A DNA stretch of 64,000 bases from NCBI RefSeq assembly GCF_000722635.1, contig NZ_JOKH01000009.1, positions 62,001-126,000 on the forward strand. Reading direction: 5' to 3'. Positions 36,585-46,076 of the stretch are shown here, in pieces. Positions within the stretch are counted from its first letter, which is position 1. Every line of letters begins with the position of its first letter. The position numbers and the translations under genes were made by a program. Below the pieces are notes generated by a model. It did no database searches, had not been told where the DNA came from, and was given only the letters and a program-made list of their open reading frames with translations. This DNA comes from Endozoicomonas numazuensis (GTDB lineage Bacteria > Pseudomonadota > Gammaproteobacteria > Pseudomonadales > Endozoicomonadaceae).

Positions 36585-37922
36585 ATGCTTATAGATTTTT
36601 ATGTACAAAACTTTGCTTCATTCAACTCCAAACAAGAGTTAAGCATGATTGCATCCACCTCTACTAAAGAGGGTTACAATCTTGAAAACATCAAGAGTGT
36701 AGATGCATTTGGCATTAAAAGTGTACTTAAAAGTGCTGCTCTATTTGGAGCAAATGCATCGGGAAAATCTAACTTAGCGAATGCATTAGCTTCTTTTAAA
36801 TCAATAATTCTTGGTTCCCTTGAGTCCATAAGCGAAAAAACCATTGATTCCGCAGTGCCTTTTCTTCTCAAAGAGAATGCATTCGATCAGCCAACAGAAT
36901 TTGAAGTCACTTTTCTATCAAATGAAAACATGTACCGCTACGGCATTTCTATCAAGGAAGGAGAAATCGTAGAAGAGTGGCTGTACTGGACAAAGAATGT
37001 AAGAGAAACCTTATTGTTTCACAGAGAGAAGCAAACAGTTTCTTTTAATCAAAGGTCTTTTCCTGAAGCAAAATTTTTTGTAAAAAGAGAAGGCGAGTTA
37101 TGGAATATAGAAAAAACAAAACCATTTATTCCCTTTATTTCAGTTTTATCTCAATTTGATGGTGAAAAATCAGTCACTGTTACAGAGTGGTTTAGTAAAT
37201 TAAATGTTATTTCCGGCTTAACTAACTCTCAATTTAAACTATTTACAACAGAGTTATTCGAAGAAGACTTAAGATTCAAGGACTGGGCACTGAAAGTCCT
37301 AGACTCACTTCAAATTAATGGCATAGAAGTAAGTGAAGTTGAGAACAAAACTGCTTTTCCAAACGGAAAAAACAAACTAAAAGATACTGACCTAAACAAT
37401 GCACTGAATGCTACCCAAGGTTTCTTGGGAAAAAACAAAATCAAAGAAAAAAGAATTGAAATCATAAAAAAAGACAGTAAAACAGGACGTCTTTTTACCT
37501 TCCCCTTATCTCTTGAATCAGAAGGAACAAAAAAATTAATACACCTTCTCGGGCCTCTTTACGAAGCAATAAAAAAAGAAGAAATTTTGATCATTGATGA
37601 GTTTGACAACAAATTCCATACTCTTCTATGCAAGTATTTCATAAAGCTCTATAACAGGAGCAATAGTGGCAATAGTCAATTAATATTGACATGTCATGAT
37701 ACAAATCTTCTAGATAAAGATTTATTCAGGAGAGATCAGATTTGGTTCGTAGAAAAGAACGATAACCACGAAAGCGAGATATACTCTCTAGTTGAATACA
37801 AAGAACACTACACAAGAAAAGATAGTAGTTATAGTAAAGATTATTTAGCTGGAAAGTATGGTGCTATTCCTCTATTTTCATCCCTTAGTGATCTTGGAGA
37901 AATTCTTAATGGTCAGGGATAG
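36585..37922 (+). CDS. AAA15-type ATPase (RloA/AbiL-like), defence candidate
   Basis: This 445-residue ABC/SMC-like ATPase starts MLIDFYVQNFASFNSKQEL and has the Walker A GANASGKSNL (residues ~54-63). The Walker B is EEILIIDEFDNKFH and the H-loop-like region LILTCHDTNLLDKDLF. It is the kind found in RloA, AbiLii and PARIS AriA-type systems. Base composition is clearly AT-rich against the neighbours, and it sits just after the MITE, which suggests acquisition. The 3' end overlaps the next gene by 14 bp. Confidence 0.8.
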   Translation: MLIDFYVQNFASFNSKQELSMIASTSTKEGYNLENIKSVDAFGIKSVLKSAALFGANASGKSNLANALASFKSIILGSLESISEKTIDSAVPFLLKENAFDQPTEFEVTFLSNENMYRYGISIKEGEIVEEWLYWTKNVRETLLFHREKQTVSFNQRSFPEAKFFVKREGELWNIEKTKPFIPFISVLSQFDGEKSVTVTEWFSKLNVISGLTNSQFKLFTTELFEEDLRFKDWALKVLDSLQINGIEVSEVENKTAFPNGKNKLKDTDLNNALNATQGFLGKNKIKEKRIEIIKKDSKTGRLFTFPLSLESEGTKKLIHLLGPLYEAIKKEEILIIDEFDNKFHTLLCKYFIKLYNRSNSGNSQLILTCHDTNLLDKDLFRRDQIWFVEKNDNHESEIYSLVEYKEHYTRKDSSYSKDYLAGKYGAIPLFSSLSDLGEILNGQG

Positions 37923-38355
37923 AGGTAGAAAATCTCAACGCTCTAGAAGAGAAAACACAAGAGATGAGAGAAAGATAGTTCAGATACGAGAACTATTGAC
38001 CTTTAGCTTTAAATATTTAGATCAAACTCAACCATCTAGAAAATGTGAATCAATAGAGCTTTGGGAGGAAAAAAAGCTACTTAAAGCCCTGTTTTCAAGA
38101 GTCATTGACCTCTCAAAATTAACGCGAGAAGAGGCAGTTCAACAACAGCAAATTAAGATCTATGGAGACTTTCCTCCAGACAACAAAACATCTTTTTTTC
38201 ACCCAAAACATGTTGATCAAAATGTTCCTTGGGCTGCAATTGAAGGCATTGGAGGAAAACCAAGAATTGCTGGCTTTATCTCAGAGAGCACTTTCTATGT
38301 TATCTTTCTAGACAGCGAGCATCAATTTTGGCATTCAGACAAGAAAAATACCTAA
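37909..38355 (+). CDS. small partner protein of the AAA15 ATPase
   Basis: This 148-residue basic protein starts MVRDRGRKSQRSRRENTRD and ends GKPRIAGFISESTFYVIFLDSEHQFW. That C-terminal block resembles the RVxGFIxxNxFYVVFLDxxHxxY signature I recall from small proteins linked to ATPases in mobile islands. There is no clear TOPRIM or HNH motif, so this is not RloB. The start at 37909 has GGAGA upstream. It overlaps the ATPase gene and is likely co-translated. Function unknown; an effector of a defence module is inferred. Confidence 0.6.
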   Translation: MVRDRGRKSQRSRRENTRDERKIVQIRELLTFSFKYLDQTQPSRKCESIELWEEKKLLKALFSRVIDLSKLTREEAVQQQQIKIYGDFPPDNKTSFFHPKHVDQNVPWAAIEGIGGKPRIAGFISESTFYVIFLDSEHQFWHSDKKNT

Positions 38356-38358
38356 CAT

Positions 38359-38397
38359 AAATCCACAGACTGTGCTGAGAGCGCTATCTGTGGATTT
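38359..38397. terminator. bidirectional hairpin after the ATPase module
   Basis: AAATCCACAGA and TCTGTGGATTT form an 11-bp stem with a 17-nt loop, just after the small-partner stop. It is near the end of the sthA gene, which runs on the other strand. Confidence 0.65.
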
Positions 38398-38424
38398 AAT
38401 ACCAAGCATGTCTTTTCAATTCCT

Positions 38425-39819
38425 TTAAAACAGACGGTTCAAACCATCCAGAGCAGCCACACGGTAAGCTTCTGCCATCGTAGGATAGTTAAAGGTGGTA
38501 TTCAGGAAATAGCGGATATTATTGGCTTCCCCCTTCTGGGACATAACCGCCTGTCCGATATGCACAATCTCAGAGGCCTGGTCACCAAAACAGTGAATCC
38601 CCAGCACTTCTCCCGTGTCGCGATGGAACAGGATTTTCAGCATGCCTACCGTTTCGCCGGTAATCTGGGCTCGAGCCAGCCTGGAGAAAAATGCCTTACC
38701 CACTTCATAGGGAACCGCTGCAGCCGTGAGTTCTTCTTCGGTTTTACCCAGCGAACTGATTTCCGGAATGGTATAAATCCCAGTGGGCACTTCGTTTACA
38801 AAACGCCACTGACCGGTATTTTCCATGTTACCTGATGCGGACCGGCCCTGATCGTAGGCCGCACTGGCCAGACTCGGCCAGCCAATGACATCACCCGCCG
38901 CATAAATATGGTCGATCTCAGTCTGATAGTTTTCATTAACAGATAACTGACCACGGCTGTTGGGTTTCAGACCAATCAGCTCCATGCCCATATCCTGGGT
39001 ATTACCGGTACGACCATTCGCCCACAGGAGAATATCAGCTTTCAACTTCTTGCCCGATTTCAGATGCATGACTACACCATCATCCAGCATTTCAACTTTC
39101 TGATATTCTTCATTATGTCGAAGAATAACGTTCATTTTTCGCAACTGGTAACCCAGTGCATCGGAAATTTCTTTATCCAGAAAAGAGAGCAGTCGATCAC
39201 GGGTATCGACCAGATCCACCAGCACACCCAGACCAGAGAAAATAGAGGCATACTCCGAACCTATAACCCCTGCTCCATAAATGATCATCCTGCGTGGAGT
39301 CGTGGTCAGCTGAAGAATGGAATCACTGTCGTAAACCCGGGGATGACGGAAATTAACATCAGCAGGTTGATAAGGACGAGAGCCAGTGGCTATCAGGACA
39401 TTATCCCCATGGAGCTTTTCAACATGGCCATTTTCCTGTTGAACCTCAACAGTGTGCTCATCAAGAAAAGAAGCATGGCCAAAATAGAGATCAATCCGGT
39501 TACGGGCATAATACATGGTGCGAGACTGCACTTGTTTCTGAATAACACGCTCAGCGGTTTTCAAAACCTTGGGAAAACTGAACCAGCGAGGCTCACCAAT
39601 CTCACGGAACATGGGATTGGTATTGAAGTCCATGATTTGCTTGACTGAGTGTCGCAGAGCCTTGGAAGGTATAGTCCCCAGATGGGTACAGTTTCCCCCT
39701 ACAAAAGCATTTTGCTCAACCACTGCTACTTTTTTGCCCAGCTTGACAGCATTCATTGCTGCCCCTTCGCCAGCTGGACCGGAACCCAGCACAACCAGGT
39801 CGTATTGACTTACGCCCAT
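38425..39819 (-). CDS. sthA: soluble pyridine nucleotide transhydrogenase
   Basis: This 464-residue flavoprotein of the dihydrolipoamide dehydrogenase fold has FAD-binding [12 protein letters not shown] and the modified redox site [17 protein letters not shown]. In SthA the second cysteine of the usual CxxxxC is replaced, here by threonine in GT. It transfers hydride between NADPH and NAD+. Length is that of E. coli SthA (466). Confidence 0.96.
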   Translation of the reverse strand: MGVSQYDLVVLGSGPAGEGAAMNAVKLGKKVAVVEQNAFVGGNCTHLGTIPSKALRHSVKQIMDFNTNPMFREIGEPRWFSFPKVLKTAERVIQKQVQSRTMYYARNRIDLYFGHASFLDEHTVEVQQENGHVEKLHGDNVLIATGSRPYQPADVNFRHPRVYDSDSILQLTTTPRRMIIYGAGVIGSEYASIFSGLGVLVDLVDTRDRLLSFLDKEISDALGYQLRKMNVILRHNEEYQKVEMLDDGVVMHLKSGKKLKADILLWANGRTGNTQDMGMELIGLKPNSRGQLSVNENYQTEIDHIYAAGDVIGWPSLASAAYDQGRSASGNMENTGQWRFVNEVPTGIYTIPEISSLGKTEEELTAAAVPYEVGKAFFSRLARAQITGETVGMLKILFHRDTGEVLGIHCFGDQASEIVHIGQAVMSQKGEANNIRYFLNTTFNYPTMAEAYRVAALDGLNRLF

Positions 39820-40062
39820 CCTTTAACCCCTCAAAGCGGTCCAGGGAGCATTGCAAACAGGTCATGAACTGCGTACGCAGAGATCCATGATACTGCAACG
39901 CTTCCTTATCTTTCTTAATCTTCTTAACGTTCAGTACAGAGACGATCGGTCTTCTGTACTCAGAAACTCCGGTTTTGCCGGATGTTATTATAAGTCAGGC
40001 ACCTGCCCTTTAGAGAATCAAGGCGTGGCGAGAAGCTCTGCAAGCCGGGGCTGAAGCCGATA
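39820..40062. other. intergenic region
   Basis: This 243-bp spacer between sthA and nqrM (both minus strand) shows no gene and no obvious strong hairpin. It likely holds the sthA promoter. Confidence 0.4.
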
Positions 40063-40308
40063 TCAAGCTTTGTTAACAGCCTTGTCCGCTGTTGCATCGT
40101 AAAACAGATGATCCATGTTCTTGTGCTGAGCTTCGGAGAAAGGATCGTTTTTATCCCCTCCTCCACAGATCATACACCCGTCTTTGAGACCCAGAGTGCT
40201 CAAGCCTCCGCAGGAACCCTTGATGGGCTTATTGGCAACAATGACGCCAATGGCCATCAAGGCAATCAGTCCCAGAAAGGTTCCAAATGTAATCAGCATC
40301 AATGTCAT
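40063..40308 (-). CDS. nqrM: Na+-NQR maturation protein
   Basis: This 81-residue protein has an N-terminal transmembrane helix ([21 protein letters not shown]) and a cysteine cluster, [22 protein letters not shown], followed by a short basic tail. NqrM (DUF539) delivers iron to the Cys cage of the Na+-translocating NADH:quinone reductase. It lies downstream of apbE on the same strand, as beside nqr operons, although the nqr genes themselves are not in the window. Confidence 0.94.
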   Translation of the reverse strand: MTLMLITFGTFLGLIALMAIGVIVANKPIKGSCGGLSTLGLKDGCMICGGGDKNDPFSEAQHKNMDHLFYDATADKAVNKA

Positions 40309-40337
40309 GATATTGCCCTCCTGACTAAATGCCTGTA

Positions 40338-40387
40338 GCGAAATATGAAATTGCTGAAAGCCTGAGAAGACTGCATTTTCATAGTAA
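40338..40387 (+). repeat. ~50-nt leader repeat, copy 3
   Basis: From GCGAAATATGAAA to CTGCATTTTCATAGTAA this block matches the copies at 10527 and 17554. Here it lies between apbE and nqrM, both on the minus strand, so it is not a leader in that sense. It does not support a gene-specific control function on its own. Confidence 0.6.
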
Positions 40388-40439
40388 TAAGTACGTTGTC
40401 GTTTTCAAAGGTGAGGCCCTTCATGGCCCTCACCGTCAC

Positions 40440-41564
40440 TCAATGTTCTTTTGGCAGATAAGGTTTGAAAGCGTCACTGTTAACGGTTCCGAACCCCTTA
40501 TCTGTATGATAGGTGAAATGGGCTGCGATTCCTTCTCTGTTAGCCAGCTTCAGACCTTCTTTGTCACCCAGCACCATAAACAGAGTGGCCAATGCATCGG
40601 CTTCTGCCACATTATCATGAATCACTGCCACTTCCGCCAGACGTCCAATTTCTGGATGCCCGGTTTTGGGATTAATCGTATGGGAGTATTTCTGGCCATC
40701 CACTTCAAAGTAATTCAAGTAATCACCCGACGTGGCCATAGCCTTGTTCTGCAGTGCGACGATCAGTGCAGGCTGGCTGCCTGTCATGGCTGGACCGCGA
40801 ATACCCAGTTTCCAGGCAGAGCCATCCGGCTTTGGGTCACCTACTTTAACTTCGCCACCGATTTCAACCAGGTAGCTCTTGATGCCTTCTGACTCCAGCA
40901 AAAATGCTACTTTGTCGACGCCAAAACCCTTGGCAATGGAACTGAGATCGACAAATACGTCTTTGGTGCGAGTCAGCTGATCGTTTCTGGTATCTGCAAT
41001 AATCGCCTGATAGCCCACTTTGGCACGAGCTTCAGCGATCTCTTTATCCGAAGGGAGTTCAGCAGGATGATTTTTCATCATCCACTCAATAAATTCAGGG
41101 GCTTTCTTGTCGCTGGCTTCAGAAGGTTCTGCCGTGTGGTCGGCAGGCTGCTTGTCTGCATCAGAAGGACCAAAGCCCCAAAGATTAACCAGCGGGCCAA
41201 CGGTTACATCGTAAGCGCCATCGGATAAACGAGAAATCACCAGACTTCTTTCAACCAGGTCCACCAGCTCATCAGAGGCTTTGAAGGGTTTTCCGATTTC
41301 AGACCGGTTAAACTGCATCAGTTCGGAATCATTACGATAGGTCGACATACTGTCGTTAACTGCTTCCAGTAACGCATCAACCTGCTGTTTTACATCGTCG
41401 ACAGAATGGGAAAAAGGGGGAGAAGCGTAGGTAATACTGTAAGTGGTGCCCATGGTTTCGCCCTGAATATGTTTCAGGGTCGGGCGCATGCTCAATGCAT
41501 AAAAGCCTGCAGCCAGTAAGATTAAGCCGATCACCAGGGACCGCTTGTAGGATTTGGACAACAA
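40440..41564 (-). CDS. apbE: FAD:protein FMN transferase
   Basis: This 374-residue membrane-anchored or lipoprotein-like enzyme has an N-terminal hydrophobic segment (SLVIGLILLAAGFYALS) and the ApbE signatures GTTYSITY, DLSSIAKGFGVDK and SGDYLNYF, plus the metal-binding region HTINPKTG. It attaches FMN to NqrB and NqrC threonines, which fits the nqrM neighbour. The start is a TTG, with a second in-frame TTG directly after it. Confidence 0.93.
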   Translation of the reverse strand: MLSKSYKRSLVIGLILLAAGFYALSMRPTLKHIQGETMGTTYSITYASPPFSHSVDDVKQQVDALLEAVNDSMSTYRNDSELMQFNRSEIGKPFKASDELVDLVERSLVISRLSDGAYDVTVGPLVNLWGFGPSDADKQPADHTAEPSEASDKKAPEFIEWMMKNHPAELPSDKEIAEARAKVGYQAIIADTRNDQLTRTKDVFVDLSSIAKGFGVDKVAFLLESEGIKSYLVEIGGEVKVGDPKPDGSAWKLGIRGPAMTGSQPALIVALQNKAMATSGDYLNYFEVDGQKYSHTINPKTGHPEIGRLAEVAVIHDNVAEADALATLFMVLGDKEGLKLANREGIAAHFTYHTDKGFGTVNSDAFKPYLPKEH

Positions 41565-41821
41565 CCTGCTCTCTCCCGCAGAAGCTGGAAATACCTGTCT
41601 GGCATTTCCAGGGTTCGTTCAAGGGCGCAGAGTGTATCACCGAGAGAGGTAGATCGTCATCCGTACAGAACACGAGTTCGATGTTTCCTTACCGGTTAAA
41701 GCTCCACCTTTTCAGGTGGGAGTGCCGGATCAACAGCGTCCTTTTCATCCAGCACCTGAGTCGCGAAGGAATGGAAGTATTTCAAACCGGTTAATGGGAA
41801 GTTCAGCCGAAAAAAGGTCAA
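41565..41821. other. intergenic region
   Basis: This spacer contains a bulged hairpin, CTCCACCT with AGGTGGGAG around 41702-41721, on the apbE side. No gene is supported. It probably carries the apbE promoter and the 3' end of the XRE gene. Confidence 0.35.
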
Positions 41822-42469
41822 TCAGGCTGTAATCCAGAGAATGACGGCGTCCTCTTCACTAAGTGAAACCAGAGCATGCCCCATCTCGGCATCATAGTAA
41901 GCGCTGTCTCCCTCCTCCAGCGCCACCGGCTGGTAGAATTCGGTATAAAGCATGACCTGACCACTGAGTACCAACAAAAACTCCTCTCCCTCATGCCTTA
42001 CCCAATCCTGATAATCCTCAAAAGAACGGGCAAAAACAGTGGTCCTGTAAGGCACCATTTTCTTACCCGATAACTCTGCTGCCAGTAATTCATGCTCATA
42101 GGTGGTGGTAGGATGAAGTCGCCCCTGTCCCTTGCGAGTAATATCCCGACGTCCGCTGGCGGCTTTTTTTTCCTCGGGCTGGGTAAATAACTGGGGAATA
42201 TCAATACCCAAACCATTGACCAGTTTGGTCACTGCGGTAAAGGTCGGAGAAATCTGTTCGTTCTCTATCTTTGAGAGAGTAGATCGAGCCAGGCCGGTTC
42301 TCTGGCTGGCTTCTTCCAGTGTCAGATTCTGGCTCAGTCGGATTTCACGAACCCTCTGGCCCAACTGCAAAGGCTCAACGGCCGCTTCCCTGTGACTTCG
42401 GGTGATAACGACCGATTGCTTTTCCTTCTTTAAAAAGTGTGCCTGCTCTGACATTTCCTGCTCTGACAT
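41822..42469 (-). CDS. XRE-family regulator with cupin domain
   Basis: This 215-residue protein has an N-terminal helix-turn-helix (VREIRLSQNLTLEEASQRTGLARSTLSKIENEQ) and a C-terminal cupin sensor (about residues 120-215, ending VALEEGDSAYYDAEMGHALV). Such proteins regulate polyamine, amino-acid or aldehyde pathways. The start region is a 15-bp duplication giving two in-frame ATGs (42469 and 42454). Confidence 0.9.
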   Translation of the reverse strand: MSEQEMSEQAHFLKKEKQSVVITRSHREAAVEPLQLGQRVREIRLSQNLTLEEASQRTGLARSTLSKIENEQISPTFTAVTKLVNGLGIDIPQLFTQPEEKKAASGRRDITRKGQGRLHPTTTYEHELLAAELSGKKMVPYRTTVFARSFEDYQDWVRHEGEEFLLVLSGQVMLYTEFYQPVALEEGDSAYYDAEMGHALVSLSEEDAVILWITA

Positions 42470-42567
42470 TTATAGTTATCTCGACATCCTGATAGCCTCG
42501 ATACTATATAAGCTCCCCGGAAAAAGAAAGCGATGACTCTTACCGTCATTTCGGCTTGACCCACTAC

Positions 42568-42583
42568 ATTAGATAATTCTAAT
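42568..42583. promoter_or_regulatory. ArsR operator, site 1
   Basis: The 16-bp dyad ATTAGATAATTCTAAT ends 9 nt before the arsR ATG. It is the same half-site as site 2 (ATTAGA/TCTAAT), as expected for an autoregulated ArsR-type repressor. Confidence 0.75.
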
Positions 42584-42592
42584 ATAGCCACC

Positions 42593-42889
42593 ATGAAAGA
42601 TTTTGAAACGATGCAATCCAGTGCTGAAGAAGCGGCAAGATTGTTGAAAGTACTGGCAAATCCTAACCGTCTTATGACGGTCTGCATGCTGTTGGAAGCC
42701 GAGCTTTCAGTTGGCCAGCTTAACCAGGAACTGCCTCTTTCTCAGTCTGCGCTGTCGCAACATCTGGCTGTTTTGCGAGAAGAAGGACTGGTGGCCACCC
42801 GAAAAGAGGCACAAGTCGTTTACTATCGACTGGCAAAACCCGAAGTCAAAAAAATTCTTGCGGTGCTTTATGAGCTGTATTGCCAGTAA
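42593..42889 (+). CDS. ArsR/SmtB-family repressor (BigR/YgaV-like)
   Basis: This 98-residue winged-helix protein has the recognition helix LPLSQSALSQHLAVLREEGL and DNA-binding wing TRKEAQVVYYRL. With a rhodanese downstream it resembles the BigR/YgaV sulfur-responsive group that senses persulfides via cysteines. Two cysteines are visible (C51-like MTVCML and near the C-terminus YCQ). Its own operator sits immediately upstream. Confidence 0.9.
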   Translation: MKDFETMQSSAEEAARLLKVLANPNRLMTVCMLLEAELSVGQLNQELPLSQSALSQHLAVLREEGLVATRKEAQVVYYRLAKPEVKKILAVLYELYCQ

Positions 42890-42897
42890 CTGAATGC

Positions 42898-42923
42898 AAA
42901 GACTCTGCAGAGAGTCTTTTTTT
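42898..42923 (+). terminator. terminator of arsR
   Basis: AAAGACTCT and AGAGTCTTT form a 9-bp stem with a 4-nt loop, followed by a run of T. This is a classical Rho-independent terminator. Confidence 0.85.
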
Positions 42924-42934
42924 AGCCTTATTAT

Positions 42935-42950
42935 ATTAGATATATCTAAT
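42935..42950. promoter_or_regulatory. ArsR operator, site 2
   Basis: The perfect palindrome ATTAGATATATCTAAT matches site 1 and lies 28 bp before the rhodanese ATG. It suggests that the same repressor controls the rhodanese from a separate promoter after the terminator. Confidence 0.75.
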
Positions 42951-42978
42951 TTAGATTTTTCTTATAAGAGAATTTCCC

Positions 42979-43503
42979 ATGTCTGTAAACTGGATTTCAC
43001 CAGAACAGTTCTCTGAGCTGAAACAAACCCTTAAAAACGACATTCTCTGCCTCGATATCCGCAGTGAACAAGAGCATCAGCAGTCTCATATTCCTGGTAG
43101 CTGTTTAGTGGCTCAACACAACATTGTTCGTTTACCTGTGGAGTCACTGCTTATTTATTGCCAGAGCGGTATACGAACTGAAAGACTCCAACAGGATCTT
43201 CAGAAACTGGAGAGTCAACAGATTTACCTGCTGGAAGGAGGCCTTGACGCTTGGAAGGCAAAGGGCATGGAAACCCTTGGCAGCCAAAGTTCCGGTTTAA
43301 GCCTGCCAAGACAAGTACACTTGATTGCCGGATTATTGATTCTTGTTTTCAGCCTGCTCACTTTGACCATCAGTCCTTTATTCACAACAGGACAGATAAT
43401 TGTCGGAAGTGGTCTGACTCTGGCGGGCCTGACAGGGTTCTGCGGTATGGCCAGACTCCTCTCTTTCGCGCCCTGGAACCGCGCTAAAAAGCCAGTCTCA
43501 TGA
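42979..43503 (+). CDS. rhodanese with C-terminal membrane domain (YgaP-like)
   Basis: This 174-residue protein has an N-terminal rhodanese domain with catalytic cysteine in YCQSGIR and a C-terminal pair of transmembrane helices (DUF2892). E. coli YgaP has the same layout. It may handle sulfane sulfur or persulfide detoxification under control of the ArsR upstream. Confidence 0.88.
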   Translation: MSVNWISPEQFSELKQTLKNDILCLDIRSEQEHQQSHIPGSCLVAQHNIVRLPVESLLIYCQSGIRTERLQQDLQKLESQQIYLLEGGLDAWKAKGMETLGSQSSGLSLPRQVHLIAGLLILVFSLLTLTISPLFTTGQIIVGSGLTLAGLTGFCGMARLLSFAPWNRAKKPVS

Positions 43504-43875
43504 CGTCATTCCATTCTGCAATTATTGCTCTGCTCTGTTGTGTAGTCATCAGGAGAATAAACCTGTCCAACTGATCAATAATCTACAGATTTGTTATAAA
43601 CCTTTGAAGGCGGCATTTTTACGGGAGAAAAATCTTATTTCAATAAAAAAATGCTGCTGTTTTTCTTGCCAGAAGTTTCCAATGATGCACATCCAGCGTT
43701 GTATTTACGCTTTTATTTCATTAAGTTAACCGTACCGTCAGGATAAGAAACCCTGAAACCACCCATCCTGACTGCTGACCATCTGACTGTATATACCCCC
43801 TATGAAGGGGCGTATAAAAAAAAGCTTTAAGCGACTTAAAAAAAACAACTAATTGGCGTGGAGTAAAGTTTCAAA
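43504..43875. other. intergenic region before alsT
   Basis: This 372-bp AT-rich region has no supported gene. An imperfect hairpin around 43790-43816 (TATACCCCC with GGGGCGTATA) is followed by A-rich sequence, so it is not a terminator for + transcripts. It may be a leader structure for the transporter gene. Confidence 0.4.
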
Positions 43876-45258
43876 ATGGAAACATTAACCGAAATTATCG
43901 GTGCCATTAATGGCGTCGTGTGGGGGCCCACGATGCTGGTCCTCATTCTGGGGGTAGGGCTCTTCCTGATGCTGGGTCTGCGGTTAATGCCCCTCCTTAA
44001 ACTGGGTACGGGCTTCAAGCTACTCTGGCAAGGCCGCAATACAAAACCCAATGAACAAAACTCAGGTGAGATCTCTCCTTTCCAGGCGCTGATGACAGCC
44101 CTTTCAGCCACCATCGGCACAGGTAACATTGCCGGCGTAGCTACAGCCGTATTTATGGGCGGACCTGGAGCCCTGTTCTGGATGTGGTGTACTGCCATGG
44201 TCGGTATGGCAACCAAATTCTCTGAAGCCGTACTGGCCGTAAAATTCCGCGAAGTAGACGAAAATGGCAACCATTATGGTGGCCCTATGTACTACATAAA
44301 GAATGGTCTGGGCTCACGCTGGGCATGGCTGGGGACCGCATTCGCTATTTTCGGTGCCATTGCTGGCTTTGGTATTGGTAACACAGTTCAATCCAACTCT
44401 GTGGCTGACGTACTGCACAGTAACTTCGGTTTGCCTCCCCTGGCGACCGGTCTGGTTCTGATGACTCTGGTCGGCGCTGTGCTTATTGGCGGCATCCGTC
44501 GTATTGGAGCGGTAGCCAGCACCCTGGTTCCTCTGATGGCTATTGCTTATCTGTTTGCCGGGCTGGTCGTTCTGGGCATCAATGCTGACAAGATCCCTGA
44601 AGCCCTGAGTCTGGTATTCACCCACGCCTTTACGCCTACTGCAGCTGCCGGTGGCTTTGCTGGTGCAGCGGTCTGGGCAGCTATCCGGTTTGGTGTCGCT
44701 CGTGGCGTATTCTCTAACGAGGCGGGCCTGGGCTCAGCACCTATCGCTCATGCGGCGGCCAGAACCAATGACCCTGTTCGTCAGGGTATGATTGCTATGC
44801 TGGGCACTTTTCTGGATACCATTATCGTCTGCTCCATCACAGGTCTGGTGATCATTACTACCGGGGTCTGGACGTCAGGCGCGACCGGTGCAGCTCTGAC
44901 TTCTGCTGCCTTTGCGGAAGCCCTTCCCGGTGTAGGTAATTACATTGTGGCGGTTTCTCTGGCCATTTTTGCTTTCACGACTATTCTGGGCTGGAGTTTC
45001 TACGGCGAGCGCTGTGTCGTTTTTCTGATGGGACCAAGAGCAGTGAAAGCTTACCGCTTGTTATGGATCCTTGCCGTTCCGGTCGGTGCGACTGTGAGCC
45101 TGGACTTCATCTGGCTGGTAGCAGATACCCTGAACGCCATGATGGCTCTTCCAAACCTGATTGCTCTGGTACTGCTCAGCCCGGTTGTCTTTAAACTGGT
45201 GCGTGAATACTTCAGCAGACAAGCCGAAGCGGAGCAGACAAAAACAGTTTCTGACTAA
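43876..45258 (+). CDS. alanine or glycine:sodium symporter (AGCS)
   Basis: This 460-residue transporter has about 10-11 membrane helices and the AGCS signature GPGALFWMWCTAMVGMATKF, plus the GTGNIAGVATAV motif. It imports alanine or glycine with Na+. The gcv-sdaA genes are nearby, so glycine may be the substrate. GGAG lies 12 nt before the ATG. Confidence 0.93.
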   Translation: METLTEIIGAINGVVWGPTMLVLILGVGLFLMLGLRLMPLLKLGTGFKLLWQGRNTKPNEQNSGEISPFQALMTALSATIGTGNIAGVATAVFMGGPGALFWMWCTAMVGMATKFSEAVLAVKFREVDENGNHYGGPMYYIKNGLGSRWAWLGTAFAIFGAIAGFGIGNTVQSNSVADVLHSNFGLPPLATGLVLMTLVGAVLIGGIRRIGAVASTLVPLMAIAYLFAGLVVLGINADKIPEALSLVFTHAFTPTAAAGGFAGAAVWAAIRFGVARGVFSNEAGLGSAPIAHAAARTNDPVRQGMIAMLGTFLDTIIVCSITGLVIITTGVWTSGATGAALTSAAFAEALPGVGNYIVAVSLAIFAFTTILGWSFYGERCVVFLMGPRAVKAYRLLWILAVPVGATVSLDFIWLVADTLNAMMALPNLIALVLLSPVVFKLVREYFSRQAEAEQTKTVSD

Positions 45259-45275
45259 ACACTGACTCGCGCAAA

Positions 45276-45313
45276 ACTGGCCAGAGATAAACGACTGGCC
45301 AGTCCTTTTAAAG
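45276..45313 (+). terminator. terminator after the symporter
   Basis: ACTGGCCAG and CTGGCCAGT form a 9-bp stem with a 10-nt loop (45276-45303), followed by CCTTTTAAAGG. Confidence 0.7.
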
Positions 45314-46076
45314 GTGTAAACAGCTCAGTCGTCTGTTTGCACCTTTTCTCCCCAAACCCTCATTATTTGTCCTCTTCAATCCTTTCCCAATTCCGAACAA
45401 AATCCTATAGCGCCAAAAAGCTCATTCTCAGGATGTCGAATTCTCAATTAAAACATAAACTCCGTTCACCCTGAGCCTGTCGAAGGGTAATGACTCTGGG
45501 CTTCGACAGGCTCAGCCCGCACGGGGCCTGGTCAAACAAGACATTATTTCCAGCCTAATCCTTATTTATCGAATCATCCGTAAAAAAGCTCTACTCACCT
45601 GCCCTGTCACTGCTACTTTTTTAGCACCGCCATTCGTTTCAGCTACCGGTCAGGAGTCGCATTTACGGCCAGTGAAGGTGTAAAAAACCATCGAATGCCT
45701 GACAAGGAATATCAGGAGAACTTTTCTGATATCAAGCCGCCATTATCGTCTTATCAGGCCAACTGATTGAAACACCAAAACACGTAGTCATTCCCGCCAA
45801 CCGTATCTAATCATACTTTCTGACTCATTGATCATGCACCCTTGGCAACTGCTCCTTCATTGCCCTACCTCCTGCATTCATGCAGACTGCGTTGCAACTC
45901 TAGTCACATAGCTGGCTATGCTCCCGCCGTTACGCCTTGCAGGACACCTGCCCAATAAGCCGGAAATATTCGATTCCATAGGGCTGGGTACATAGCTGGC
46001 TATAGCGAGGAATTCCAATACTGGAATTGTGTTCAGCTTGCCAGCGCAATAGCGTAGTTAGGCTATGCGATGGGTA
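45314..46076. other. 760-bp non-coding region with repeat elements
   Basis: No credible gene. It holds the REP-like palindrome at 45462-45524 and, at 45900-46050, copies of ACATAGCTGGCTAT (45906-45919 and 45990-46003). These are set in hairpin-forming sequence with CGTTGCAAC and GCCTTGCA arms. The latter looks like another intergenic repeat family. Confidence 0.5.
45462..45524. repeat. REP-like palindrome, second full copy
   Basis: CCGTTCACCCTGAGCCTGTC and its complementary arm CTTCGACAGGCTCAGCCCG surround a short centre, matching the inner palindrome at 3033-3095. The outer repeat seen there is not clear here. Confidence 0.85.

Noticed and set aside
37909..38355. RloB-type TOPRIM partner for the AAA15 ATPase
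   Set aside because: The small protein lacks the TOPRIM motifs and the usual RloB N-terminus.
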